Part shown: positions 21,480-33,113 of the stretch, piece by piece
Layout: the number at the start of each line of letters is the position of its first letter
How positions within the stretch are numbered: the first letter of the stretch is position 1
Assembly: GCF_004359215.1 (NCBI RefSeq)
Contig: NC_090619.1
Span: forward strand, 6,606,179-6,670,178
Origin: Bremia lactucae
Taxonomy: Eukaryota > Oomycota > Peronosporomycetes > Peronosporales > Peronosporaceae
Direction: 5' to 3'
DNA length: 64,000 nucleotides
Made by a program: the position numbers and the translations under genes
The notes under the pieces: model-generated
What the model was told of the DNA's origin: nothing
Seen by the model: only the letters and a program-made list of their open reading frames with translations
Database searches by the model: none

Positions 21480-24400
21480 CAGACAGTTGACACCAAGTGA
21501 CAACATTCGCTTCATTTCCTCTTTGAGGTTGGAACCTAAACAGCTAACGTTCGGTTGTGTTTTTCATTCCTTTGTCTAATGCCACAAACGAAGAAAGGCC
21601 TAGCCGATATTTCAGTGCTTCGGTTGACTGTACAACCATGGATCGAAGCCGCACTGAGGCTATAGATCCACCTAGTCCCACGTTTAGTGGTGGGAAGCGT
21701 CGTTTGAAGCTAGTCGACCCTGCGCTTGGCGCTCAAAAGTGTCAACTGCGTACGGGCAATCTTGCCGAAGAGGTACGTCGAACTCCCAAGAGTTTTCAGA
21801 AGAGGGGTACCCTAGCCACTTCACCAGATACTGGTATTGACTCTCACGACGACGTCGCTTTAAGAGTTTCTTCACATGAAACTGAAGGTTCTCCCGCGCG
21901 TCAAGCAGCGCAGGAAGGGGCCGAAATTTCGGTGGAAGCATTTGATGCTCTACGATACGAGGTGCAACTTCTGCGTGAGATCCTTGCTCGGGTTGAGAGC
22001 TCCTTTGAGGCGGTTTATAACCGTCTTTCGCTGCTGAAGCGTCAGCAACCTCGTTTAGAGAGCCAGCTGGCTATCTTGATGAGGATGCAGCAATCTGCGG
22101 CACGACCACCTGTCTCGGCGCAAGCACCTTTAAGTCCACGTGAAAAGGGGCTCGATATGGCTTAAGCAAGCCAACGCAAAACACTGGGTGTTTATGCAGC
22201 TTGCTAGGAGGATTTAATGTGCAAGCTAGGCCCTTCTTGGCCACGACCGTAAATGGTCTGATAAAGCGCGGGCGCAATTTGGTCTTGAAGACCGCAACCA
22301 AGTTAGTAGGTACGTTTTTAGCGTTACATAAAATCGGTCTCCGACGATACCAGAATTAATACAGCTTCTGGCCTCTGGCATCTGCTTGTTCTTCTTGTTT
22401 GTCTTGGCTATCAGCCATCGTACTCTTCACATGTCTTATAACACTAAATCGCGTCGCGAGAAACTCGCTTACTTGTTTCCGAACGGTAAAAAGGAGGGCT
22501 GATATCAACAAGGCTATCGGCTATTTCACCCCCCACCAAGCCTTGAACCACGCAGTGGTATCGTTAACGGAACGCGTGGATGGGTGAGACCGTTGACATA
22601 GAAAGGAGTAAAGCCTGTAGAGGCATGAACAGCATTATTTAACGCAAACTCCACCACTGGGAGCATTGCGCTCCAGCGCTCTGGTGTCTGAGCACACACG
22701 CTACGTTTTCAATGACGCGATTGACACGTTCAGTTTGACCATCGGTCTGCGGATGGTCCGCAGTGAACAAATTCAATCTGGTTCCAAGCACTCGGAAATT
22801 TGAATTTTCAGAATTTACCCGTGAAACGGAGGTCCCGATCAAAGACAATTGCCACTGGCAAACCGTGTTGTTGAAACACGCGATCAATAAACAGCCTTGC
22901 TATACCTTCATCATCAATGGAATCTGGCACCGCCGCTCAGTGAGCAATTTTGCTCAGTCGGTCAACAAAGACCACTTGCCGGAGTTACCGGCTGAATCTT
23001 TCGGTAGACCAAAAACAAAATCCATACTAATAGACTCCAAGAAACCTATGGGGACGAGAAGACTCGCCAGTGGCGCAGCAGCATGCGCCGAGGGTTTAAT
23101 TCGTTGGAACGTTTCGCATGTGCGAAAATATATGCTGACCCATTTATAAAGTTTGGGCCACCAATAACTCTGGCTTATAGAGCCGTAGGTCTTTTCCCTA
23201 CCGAGATGACCACCAAGGACAGTATCGTGTGCCTCATAGAGAATTCGTACTTCAAATTTTCATCATGAGGGACAACGACACGCGGAGGGTGCGCGATGTC
23301 TGTGCAATAAAGCAACAGGTTGTTGTCGATAGAAAATCGATGTAACCTTGCACGCAAACGTGCCGGCAATTTAATACCTGAATCCAAGTTCTTTAAAGCT
23401 CGTAGCAGAGCTACACCTGTTCATCCTTGGCGTAAGCCGAATGGATTAATTCAGGAATAGGCGACGAGATAGTCGTTAAATGAGAAAGCTCATAATCCGG
23501 CTGCGTGACAACGCATCGGCCAAAGCATTCTGCTGCCGGGTTTATACTTCACATCGAAGTTGTATTCCGCGAAAAAGGATAGCCATCGGGCCATTCTCTG
23601 TGAGATGGGGCGGCTTAGTCGCCGTGCGTAATGACGCGTGATCTGTATATATCACAAACGGCTTAGAGCCGAGCAGATGAACTCTAAATGTGACGAGAGC
23701 ATACTTCATAGCAGGTAACTATTTGTCATGTACTGGGTAGTTCTTTTCCGCAGCTTTAAGCTGTTAAGACTCGAACGGAATAGCACGTTCACGTTCACGC
23801 CCATCAACATCTGTTTGTAACAGAGCACAGCCAATGGCAAAATCCGATGCGTCACAGACGACACTGAATGGCCAATTTGGATTTGGCAGTGCCAGGATCG
23901 GGGCATGGGTAAGACTATCCTTAACTGCTCGAAAGCATTATGTTCGGTTAAAGTCCTGCACCATTTCGTATCCTTTTTAAAGAGATTAGATAATGGCCTA
24001 GCCATATCAGCGTAATTTTCGCTGTATTTGTGAAATAACTGGCGAGACCCAACCACTTACGCAAATCATTTTGGTTTTAGGGACCGGCCAATCTACTATG
24101 GCTTTTACCTTAGCGGGATCCGCTCTAAGGCCTCGCTTTCCAATGAAGCATCCGAAAAAAAGGAATTTCGTCTGCGCCAAAAATGTATTTAGATGCATTG
24201 GCATACAATTTATTTGCTCGCATACACTCGAGCACTGCTCGCAAATGATTTATGTGGTTTTCCATATCCGACCCACCCTGCTCCGTACGACTATGGACAA
24301 AAATGTCGTCGAAATTAGTATGTGAATACCTCGATGAGGGCGAAACAGTTGCTTCACTAGACAATTAAATGTTGCCGGGGCGTTGGAAAGCCCTTGTGGC

Positions 24401-25440
24401 ATAACCAGCCACTCCCATAACATACCGCTTGGGGTGCTAACCGCTGTGAGCGGATATCGCTAGCTCGCGTGAGGATTTAGTAGTAACCATCGACTAAGTC
24501 TAGTGCACTGTACATTGTACGTCCCACCATATTGTTTTGAATATCATCCTTTCTAGGAATGGGAATTTGTGCTGGTATAGTGACAGCATTAAGTTTATTA
24601 TAAGCATATACAATGCGCCTTTTACTATTTGGCTTTTTGACACAAAATGTCGGTGTCAAATGAGGAGATTTGCTTTCTCGTACAATTCCAGCCTCGTGCT
24701 TAGCACGGAAGAAATCGTCAATGACGTCACACTGCTCTTTTGGTAAAGGCCATTGTCTTGTGACACAGTATTTGGTTCCCGGAACCAAGTCAATTTCATG
24801 ACGAACACCTTTATCCGGAGGTAAAACAGATGGTAAATTATTACATACCACATCTTGGAATTCCTAATCAAGGAATAAAAGGGATTTGTAAGATCTTTAA
24901 GGATCGATGACCCCTTTCGCGCACTAAGTGCAGCTGTTGTGTCACCCAGGACGGCTTCGTCTAGAAGTGACGATGATTTAACTCAATTGTTGGTCAAATT
25001 ACCACCATCTCAGATAAGTCGCCAGCCAAAAGGCTCGACCGCACTCATCAATAGATCAATAGACATTTCGTCTAGCTCTAAAAGAGCATGTAACGAAGGG
25101 ATTGCCGCAAGGCTAACCCCCCCCCCCCTCAATGTTACCGGTGTTACACCATTTACAGCGTGTGTAACTGCTCACTCGTATCACATTGTGAGGGTATACT
25201 CGCTTCGTGTCCATCCTGTCTTGGAGTGGAGACAATACATTTCTTAGAGGCCGGGACATTCACGTCCCCGAATTTTCCAGCCTTTATTGGTTCCATACAA
25301 GACACGGTGTCTAATTTGACATCCGACAAGAAGTTAGGTAACTCAACTTCCTTATCCAGCGAACGTTTACGTGTCGCTTCACGAGCATTAGAAGGGTTTG
25401 ACCTAAAAATGCTTTGGCGAACCGCCAATAGTGTCACTAT
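21480..25440 (-). pseudogene. chromovirus pol (RT, RNase H, integrase, chromodomain)
   Basis: Minus strand, downward: linker with SLSSERLRV-type antisense of KRSLDKEVELPNF (25410-25330); RT (24851-24477, PKEQCDVIDDFFRAKHEAGI, FCVKKPNSKRRIVYAYNKLN, SALDLVDGYY then a stop); YFDD region changed to NFDDIFVHS (24364-24300); RNase H (24056-23600); zinc-binding and core integrase (23387-22640, TADHPQTDGQTERVNRVIEN); integrase C-terminus (22301-22071, LRPRFIRPFTVVAKKGLACT); chromodomain (21900-21740, LVKWLGYPSSENSWEFDVPL). The chromodomain is intact-looking. Stops after DGYY and frame breaks in RNase H make it non-functional. The breaks are largely the same ones found at 54473-57257. Confidence 0.85.
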
Positions 25441-25482
25441 TGGCGGTTCGCCAGGGCATTTAAGGTCAAAACTTTCTAATGC
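25385..25482. repeat. imperfect inverted repeat (hairpin), 49-nt arms
   Basis: The inner 19 bases on each side of position 25434 are perfectly complementary (TGGCGAACCGCCAATAGTG against CACTATTGGCGGTTCGCCA); the outer 30 are mostly so. A shorter relative with an internal deletion lies at 47424-47492 and 53876-53947, so the hairpin is a feature of this element's protease-RT linker. Confidence 0.8.
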
Positions 25483-25629
25483 ACACTCAGTATAGTGCGA
25501 CCTCGGCCGACCACACTCGGTGGACTTAGACGTGCCACTCCACGTATCTCAGGGATATTGCACCCATGATGATTCGGCACTTGTTGTCAATCTACGCTTG
25601 AATTTTTACAAGACTAAACCCTCACGAAA

Positions 25630-27525
25630 ATGGAAGAGATTCTAGAATTGTCAGAAGCGCAACGCGCCGCTTATGACAAGCTCAAAACCTTCTTTGGGCT
25701 TGAGCACGTGAAATTTATTATCTCTTAGGGACCAGAGGTCCTGCATGCAAGGCTTGAAGCCTTCATGCGGTACGAAGCCTCCCTGATCGGTCAGGAACAG
25801 GACCACTTAGCGGCATCTATGCCAACCCGGTACATCTCTGTACCTGACTCAGAGCCGAGGGCTCGCCCTCAAACTGTAAATTTGAAGACATTTGAGGGAA
25901 GAGAGGGAGAAATGTCCCTTTTTGGATTAAGCAGATGGAAACGTCCATTGATTCCGCCTTGTTCTTTACATAACGGCAAAAGGTGGCTATGGCCATTTTC
26001 AAACTCAGAGGCAGAGCTAAGGAGTAGGCACTATCGTGCAGTACGTCCGTTACGACGCTTTCCCCTCATGGGATTCGCTGAAACAGCAAATGACCAGCAT
26101 GTTTGCACCGCCTGATCAGGCTTTTCGCATGCGAGCACGGCTCCTAGCGACTCGATAGGGAAAACGAACCCTAGGGGACTTTGTCCAGGAGTTGTGAATC
26201 CTCATTGCATCGATGCGTCAAGACCCAGTCCAAGAAGCAATTGTCGTAACAATCTTTATAGGGGGTCTCAAAGAGGGCGTTGCCTGGACGGAATCATTCC
26301 GATCTCATGCTGCTTCTTTCGAAGAGGCAGTTGTTATAGTGCTACGCGCTGAGTTCGACTTTTAGTCTGCTCGCGTTAGTACGCCTATTTACCGAACAAG
26401 CTCTTCGAGCACATGGGTTTCGTCTAATAGAGTGGAACCCATGGATCTAAGCCTCGTTGGGGGATCGTTCAAGTGACTTAAATTGCTCATTTAAAATTTC
26501 AAGTCCTGATTATCATGAAACTGGGTTAGAAGAGGGAAGTGCTCCAGAAGATTTGGAATCACGTCGAGTTACATAACGTATTGTAGCTCCGCTTGGGAAA
26601 AAGAGCGCAATAAGGGAAGGAGAAGAGGCTCTTCAAGCTGTGGAAAGGCATAAGACCATCCGTAGATGTATATGTGCGGAAGCACGAAACATTTACGTCC
26701 GGCCTGCCCCCTACGAAATTCGCGTGAAGCTCGAAAGAGCTCCAACTCCGACCTATACCAGAGATCTGGTACGGTGCGAGAAAACGTCGATACCCAGTAG
26801 GAGCGGGGCGCCCAATTGGGGAAGACCTAGGCTCTGTCAAACCTCTAGGAGGAGAGAGTAAATGGGACCTAGCCCCAATTAGCTCGATGATTTAATAGCA
26901 CGGGGCGAGAGTACAAGCCTGGATTGCTAGTTGCTCAAGCGACTGTAAAAGGGCATTAATAAGCCGGGGTCAATTTTAATTGACTCAGGAGCATCTTGAA
27001 ATTATGCTCGACGCCTTTCCCTTGAAGGAAGTCAAAATTACGTTGAGGCGCTGAAAGCACATGAAGGTGAACAATCACTGTTCGCTGAGCGACTGGGACT
27101 CGTGTCACTGTTCCCAAAGTTCCATTGAACGTAGGTATAAATTTTCTGGACTTTGACAGTATGGAACGCTGTATCGTCCTCGATTTGGATTTGAGATATG
27201 ATCTCATCCTTGGCATGGCCTGGTTAGAACACCATGAGCCATGGATGGATTGGAGGTCTAAGACCTTAAGCGCCACGCGCAATGTTCCTAGCAAAGTTTT
27301 GGAGATTATGAACCCACCTCTGCTAGGCAACAAAAGCGCTATTGGCGCGGATCATAGAATGAGTCTGTCAGTGTTTTAGACATTGACATGCCTGAGTTAA
27401 TAAACTCTAATGTTAAAAACATTAATTCTGAGCCCGACTCAGCAGAAATAAGTGGAACGGCACGTGCTCCGTCGAGTGACGCTCGTTTTAATAACGATTC
27501 ACTAATTGATGGAAGCATTGTTGGC
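25630..27525 (+). pseudogene. chromovirus gag-protease fragment
   Basis: Gag starts at 25630 (MEEILELSEAQRAAYDKLKT) with an in-frame TAG about 31 codons later, continues from 25765 ([20 protein letters not shown]), and is frame-broken near 25910. The zinc-knuckle region is at about 26660-26710, but a base is missing compared with 46236, so CxxC is lost. Protease-like sequence lies at 27125-27330 (FLDFDSMERCIVLDLDLRYD, LILGMAWLEHHEPW). A segment at 26475-26630 is shared with 52480-52638 but absent from 46180. At 27525 it ends against a minus-strand LTR. Confidence 0.75.
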
Positions 27526-27539
27526 CTAAGGCTACCAGG

Positions 27540-28005
27540 TGTAGCGAAGCTACCTCGCTCCTAAGGTCAGAGGAAGATTTTCAGACTCAGAGATTCACTT
27601 ATTTCAATTAAACTAATGGGTTTAACAGCTCAGGGAGTCGTACAAGCCAATAAAGCTTAAGGAATCCCAGTTCAAGGAATTCAGGGGTTCGTAGAACCAA
27701 GTGACAACTAGTGCCCAAGAGGATATACCTAGAAAGGCTTCTATCTCTTACAGATCAATGCGCAAGCCTTAGGAAGGCACTTAACGCTTTTAAGACCAAA
27801 AGGGGAACTGCACTTTATTTAATTATTTAAATCTAAATACCCTACATTAGCTAATTAAAAATAGATTTTGGCCGTCTGGGCGGCGACCACCCATAATAAA
27901 TGGGATTTAAGTAATTAACTATTTTAAAATTAGAAAAACGGGTATTTACCCATAAAGTAAATGTACCACAACAACGGTTCTTCAACCGATGAGTGCCCCA
28001 TTTCA
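27540..28005 (-). repeat. chromovirus LTR with primer-binding-like site
   Basis: Plus-strand TGTAGCGAAGCTACCTCGCT begins at 27540; the other end is GTGCCCCATTTCA at 28005. On the minus strand it is followed by CCTGGTAGCC (27539-27530), a truncated primer site, so it was a 5' LTR of a minus-strand element. The internal part that should follow is missing. Confidence 0.7.
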
Positions 28006-28397
28006 ATTTCTTTAAAGTCTCGTCCATCAGCCTTTGCAAGCGTGGTGGCGCCTGTTGGTACTCTTCGGTAATGCGTTGAATCGATTGTTAGAAAGTTGGT
28101 TGAGATGATGAGGGTTTTGCAGCCGAGCAACACACTCTTCATTGGTTTATTTACCCCCCCCCCTTGCAAAACCTTTCTGAGCGGATCGTACAGACATCGT
28201 ACTTTTCGTTTTAGCGTGAGCCTCAAGGGCTTCTTTTGCTGTTGCAATCGACGGGGACGTGTTTTCGGCTGGAGGAGCAAGAGGCATGGCAAAAGAAGTT
28301 TATACGACAGGTGCGGGCTCATATCTCTTAACCTCGCTAGGAAAATTGACAGAAAAAACGATTATCTGGTTCCACAAATCGAAAAGCGTCATTTCTG
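28006..28397 (-). other. unidentified sequence, possible end of a disrupted gene
   Basis: The minus strand has open frames rich in basic residues (KTRPRRLQQQKKPLRLTLKR near 28230-28290), and another frame near 28020-28130 reads without similarity to the retroelements here. A C run (28155-28163) interrupts it. It may be the remains of a host gene cut by the LTR at 28005, but I recognise no domain. Confidence 0.25.
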
Positions 28398-28510
28398 TCG
28401 CCTTTTGATATGAGGTGGCTTTCAATGGGTGCGCAGCGCTGATGGACAAGTTTTTCATTGTCCATCAGCGCTGCGCACCCATTGAAAGCCATTTCATTCC
28501 AAAAGGCGTA
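28398..28510. repeat. long near-perfect hairpin
   Basis: 28417-28449 and 28458-28490 are perfect 33-bp inverted complements with an 8-nt loop. Pairing continues imperfectly outward, with CGCCTTTT near 28400 complementary to AAAAGGCG near 28501-28508, giving stems of about 50 bp. No copy elsewhere in the window. Confidence 0.85.
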
Positions 28511-29402
28511 AATTTTCAAGTTCTGCTACAATAACATATGTTATGTTTGTGACCGTGCGGTCGACTTTTCATAATCCATACAATAAAATTAAAGGAACCC
28601 CTGAGCTCCGGTGGGATAATGTCTCCCTTCTTAAATCTGTGATCATTGGACATTAATCAATTGACACATTCAGTCGGAGCGCAGAAGCGTTGAGGAACAA
28701 GCGATCAATTTACGAACCTGAGGCTGAGCATTTTCTCAGGCCCAAAAACTAGAGCTCTGGCTGGTTCAGAGCGGTTAAACACGTTAGTATCGCAAACGGT
28801 GTTTCAGAATTCCCACGAATGCTTAAACTCTGGAGGATGCGCGTCTTGTGCAAAAACATGGGATACGCCGCTGGGACACGAGCAGGCTGCTAGCAACGAA
28901 AAAGCTTCGCAACTTGTAGGTGACGCGCGGCTGCGGCGTTTGAATAGGCGACATTGCTCTGCCGAGCGCAAGCCGAGGCTAATGTCCGCTTGAGATTATA
29001 TTTCAATACGATGTTGCTCAGAGACGCAATAGCTTGAGCGAGCTTAGAACGGAGTGAAAATCATGCAAAGATGAAAAGCAAAAGGTGGAAATAGTCTCAA
29101 GCAACGCAAAGTCAAAAGCAAATGAGTCTTGGAGTCGCTTTGAGAGCAACAAGAAGTCACAGCTTTACACTGCATAAAATAATGAAGATAGCTGCACAAT
29201 GCCAAGGTCAAACTCGCGGCATCGCGCTTGTAATTGGATTTTAAGTGCTACAAAAAAATTAGAGCGGAACGTTTGCTTTAAGCACGTGAAGCCGCCATAG
29301 GCATGCATGATTGTGTCGTTTTTTTATTTATGATAAGACCAGTCGCGATGTAGTATCAGCAAACGTGACAAGATAAATAGCATGTGCATAATTTAAAGCT
29401 TT
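28511..29402. other. intergenic region downstream of the receptor gene
   Basis: 28575-28640 resembles 61955-62040 (AAAGGAACCCCTGAGCTCCG against AAAGGAACTCTCGAACTCCG, then GTCTCCCTT), so a small dispersed repeat is present. The rest, including a 64-codon frame at 28799, shows no recognised coding signal. Confidence 0.4.
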
Positions 29403-32400
29403 CTACATCGAGCACAAGACATCACCATGAAGATAGCCCACGTGTTTGCCTCCCCACGTAAGAGAGACATCGAACGGAATTGGTTTGGCATCACTAAGTA
29501 TGGGCGCTGCATGCATCATTAAGTCCGACTCTTTCAGACAAAGGACGCCTTGACCACCATAACCCTTTTCGGCTTCAATGCTGATGGCAATGTGCACGCC
29601 ACCATTCACTGCTTTCGTAATGGCTGAGTGGGTCACGCCATTTGACATGGCATCTTTCCATGCAACTGTGCGGTAATTCGTGTAAGCCAACTGAGACTCC
29701 TCGTCATCATCCACGCGAGCGCTCGATTGGAAGCCATTTTGAACCAAGTGAGCGACCTCGTAGACCTTACGCTGAAGCGCATAGACATCTTCAGACGGCA
29801 AAGGAAATATGGTGGAAATGCTAATGGGTTCCAAAGGTACCAGTTCGAGTTGAAAAGCCTGATTCTCATTAGTCATGACCAGAGGTTGAGAAAGTGGGGG
29901 TCCACTTGTATAGACTGAAAAATGATTCGGTGTCGTCGTGACTCTTGAGCTTGAAGTGCTGCTTGAGTGCAGACGACTCATTCGAAGCACGCGGCCAACC
30001 ACGTGAACTATTGTGGACTTGTTGCGACTCGTGGATGCCGGCAACGTGATCTCGCCACGACTGCTTCGTGTACTGATCGAAATGTTGGCAACGCGGCTGC
30101 TCTGGCTTTGATGACTACTCGAGGCATTCGATTCATTTCCTCGCCGGCGATGGTTTAAAGGCTGCCCTAAAGAGCCTCTTCCTTCATCGCGTTCGTATGC
30201 CCAGATATTAGCATCCAACTTGATTAATTTGATTTTAAATTCGTGCACGTCGCGTTTATCGCGGAGCGCATGATTTCCTTGACGCATGTCTGCAATGGCG
30301 GCTTCATCCATGTTATACGAAAAGAATCGGTCAATTTCGAGCTCATAGATGCTGCAGACTGGCTTGTGTGTTGATGTCACAATCTTCTCACATGACCAAT
30401 AACCGATATTTTTAATTCGCGACTTCGTATCACTCAGAGAATGCGCTAAGATCCGGTCTTTATACGCTGGAGGCGAGTCAACCACTAGCATCTCGTCGTC
30501 GAGATCGCAAAAAAACTTTTGACACGAGCGCTCTCCGACCATTGAGAACTTAGCCGCGACTCCAACTTGCCGTGGAAACGACGGCAAAAATCGAATCGCA
30601 GGCTCTTCAAATCCTGTAAAGATTTCTTTAGCCTCAATTGATGCTTGAAGCTCATCATACCTTAGCACGTCAAGCCACTTCGAGGCCGTGTTTTCACTCA
30701 CAAGGTCCGATTTAGATATCAAATCCCGAATTTTCTTGTTACTTCCCCGAGCAAGTGGAGCAAAATGGCCGCTTGACGTCAGTCGATCAATGGACGTGAT
30801 TCGGTCGCTTGAAGTTAGTCGATCGTTTGAATATTGTTTGTTAAACGAAGTCGATTGAACTAAGTGGTCTTCTGTTGGGATATGTTCGTCCAGAAACGAG
30901 GCCCAATTCTTGCCTGCCGTTCCGCTATCGTCCATTCCGTCATAAACCTTGATCGCCAAGCTGTTTAAATCTTCATCATTATTCGCAATTGCGGGTGGCA
31001 ATTTGTCAGCTTGTCGCCCTGTGTCTGTTGGCAATTTGACTAGCGTGAAAGAGACACTGTCGTCCGAGACAGTGTATAGTTCTTCATAAATACTATCGCT
31101 ACCCGACGATATTGAGACTTCAGCGCTAACCCGCGGACTGTCCCACACATCAAAGCTCTGCTCTAAGATTGTCGTTTGAGGATCGAGTTGAGAATCCGAG
31201 CTCTTTTTCTCTGGATTGAATTTGGCCTCGCGAATCGCATTAATCTGGCCTTCAAGAGCAGTTATCGTGGCAAGCTTTAAAGACTCAGCCTTGTACGCTT
31301 GATCAATTGCTGCAGCCAAATCGGACGATGACATATCGAGATCGTAGTTTAAATTACCCGAGAGAATCGTGTGATGGTATAAATTTGGAAAGTCAACCGC
31401 TGCCCGGTCCGCGTCCATTTCAAACGAATGAATGAGGCTTGATGCAACGGCGTGCTTCGCAAGAATGCGATCCACGGGTCGATACAGTCGTTGTGAGCTG
31501 TTGCTAAGAGACGTGCTGAGGTTGCACGATACAAACGCTATCGATGCGTCAAAGTAGCGAATGGGGATCCCAACGACTTCGTTGAATGTCTTTCGCTGAG
31601 CCCAAATTCGTCCGTCGGCGGCTTGAAATTTTACGTTCCCGCTGGCATCGTCGGCATTATTTACGAATACGATTTGACAAACCGACGCCTACAAAACACA
31701 TTGGGACGTAGTGTCATCAGCCTGGTATTCCTGAGCCAATACTTTCGATTAACGTACGTCCTGATGATGGCCTCGCTGAGCTGTACCAGCAATGGACGTG
31801 ATGGAGCGGTAAGCTGTTGGGAAATTTACTTGTATCAGGTATCCTCGAATGGCCTGCTCAATCGCTTGCACGTCAACACAGTGCTGGAGTGAAAAGACAT
31901 ACAAATCTTTACCAGAGGGGATCCAGTCTTTTAAATTCGTTGGACAAGAACTCCAATTCATGTCAAACGTCGTGACAAAGATCGTGGCTGTGCCCATCTG
32001 ATGCCGCTCTTGCTCCCGCCATCGCATCGATTGCTGTAACATCTCTGACGGCGCTTTGGTAGGTTTCATCGGGATTTCACAGCCGCTGACCCACGGCCCT
32101 CGTACGTGCCGCACGACCCAAATGTGAAATTTGCCATAGATCACAGCATTCACAAAGCCTTGAAGGGGTACAATGGTCGCGTGCAGCAAGTCGAGCGTGA
32201 ACGAAGTCTTGCCAGTGATCGTAGTGTAGGCGCGGTCTACGACGGCTGGCAGCCAGCAAAAGATAAAGCCAGAGATATAAAACGTGAGATTGTGCACCAC
32301 AACGTAGTATGCATCATTAGCATCGTCGTTCTGGTTCGATTTTAATCGCTTCTTCATATTTATCTTGACTAGGACCAGAAAGACTGTCATCGCGGTGCCT

Positions 32401-33113
32401 CCGACAATCACCCAAAAGTATAACGCTCCGTACATCCACAAGAGCTCTTCCGTTGAGTTGTCGTCCACTACAACCCAACACCAGAGCCCAGCATCGCCAA
32501 ATTTGTTAAACACGAGGCAAATAAACGGTATGCTTGTAGTAAAGGCCAGCGTACTGACTATGTACCACTTGATCTTCTTCATTAGCATTTGCTGGTCTTC
32601 ACCCATGCAAACCCAACGGTACAAATTCAGTGCGATGATAAAGTTCCAGACGATTGGTGCGCCGTCTCCGAACGTAATGACTACAATAGCCGTTTAGATA
32701 GTGTAAGAACGATACGAATACAGCGTTTTCTAGCGAGCATACCAAAGGCCTGGAGCTTGCAAATAGGAGTCACTGGCTCGCCTGCATCCTGATCAAACGT
32801 CTCTGTGGGCAGGACACCAAACGCGCGTCCAGTCGCGCCAAAAAGATCCTATCATGAGTCTGTTAGACAAATTTAATGATTGAAGAGCCGAGGCTTTACG
32901 TACGAGGTACGCAATAATATGAATGAGCTCTTTAGTGACATCGAGATGATGTGCCGAGGCCGCGTAAACGGATAGCGACTTGGCCTTCAGTCTCCGCGCA
33001 TACCAGTAGCGACCAATGATGTAGCACGATCCGATAATGGAGAGAATGGAGGCCGTGGCCGACGCGACAGTCTGGTAATATTGGCGATGCTCCTCGCGCG
33101 GAGTCGACGGCAT
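29403..33113 (-). CDS. GPCR fused to an inositol-phosphate 5-phosphatase-like domain
   Basis: Four exons by hand: 33113-32904, 32848-32743, 32680-31758, 31688-29403. Introns of 55, 62 and 69 nt all have GT-AG ends and keep the frame, giving 1174 residues. Residues 1-290 form a seven-helix receptor: TM1 15-38, TM2 62-82, TM3 100-124 starting at CKLQAF, TM4 145-164, TM5 190-211, TM6 231-253, TM7 267-288 ending QGFVNAVIYGKF. From 335 a 5-phosphatase fold follows: TTFDMN, SLQHC (369-373), SGNLNY (523-528), PPAYKDRIL (819-827), STHKPV (852-857). A serine- and aspartate-rich insertion of about 200 residues (540-750) splits it; a C-terminal beta-rich region ends at 1174. Receptor-catalytic fusions, including receptor-phosphatase ones, are an established oomycete protein class. 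Residues usually needed for catalysis are altered, so it may not be an active enzyme. The start at 33113 is the first ATG before TM1; an earlier one at 33203 is possible. Confidence 0.85.

Larger units (their letters stand above)
20990..25560 (-). mobile_element. younger minus-strand chromovirus, 5' truncated
   Basis: It contains the pol region (25440 down to 21560), a purine tract (C run at 21467-21476) and a 3' LTR (21466 to 20990). It lacks gag and protease: at about 25440-25560 it breaks in the tandem-repeat linker and meets an oppositely oriented gag-protease piece. It is close to identical to 53800-57524 in inverted orientation. Confidence 0.75.

Noticed and set aside
21557..22165. A 202-codon plus-strand open frame
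   Set aside because: It is the antisense of the chromodomain and integrase C-terminus encoded on the minus strand; the minus-strand residues match known domains, the plus-strand ones do not.
14083..28163. C runs of 9-13 bases at 14082, 21467, 25118 and 28155 taken as sequencing faults
   Set aside because: Those at 14082 and 21467 lie exactly where minus-strand polypurine tracts belong, next to LTRs; the run at 25118 is a mutated ACTCCCCTTCCCCTC block (compare 54208). Only the run at 28155 is unexplained.
28799..28993. Small frame with an arginine/leucine-rich string, possible secreted effector
   Set aside because: No signal peptide, and the string RLRRLNRR is not in the position or context of an RxLR effector motif.
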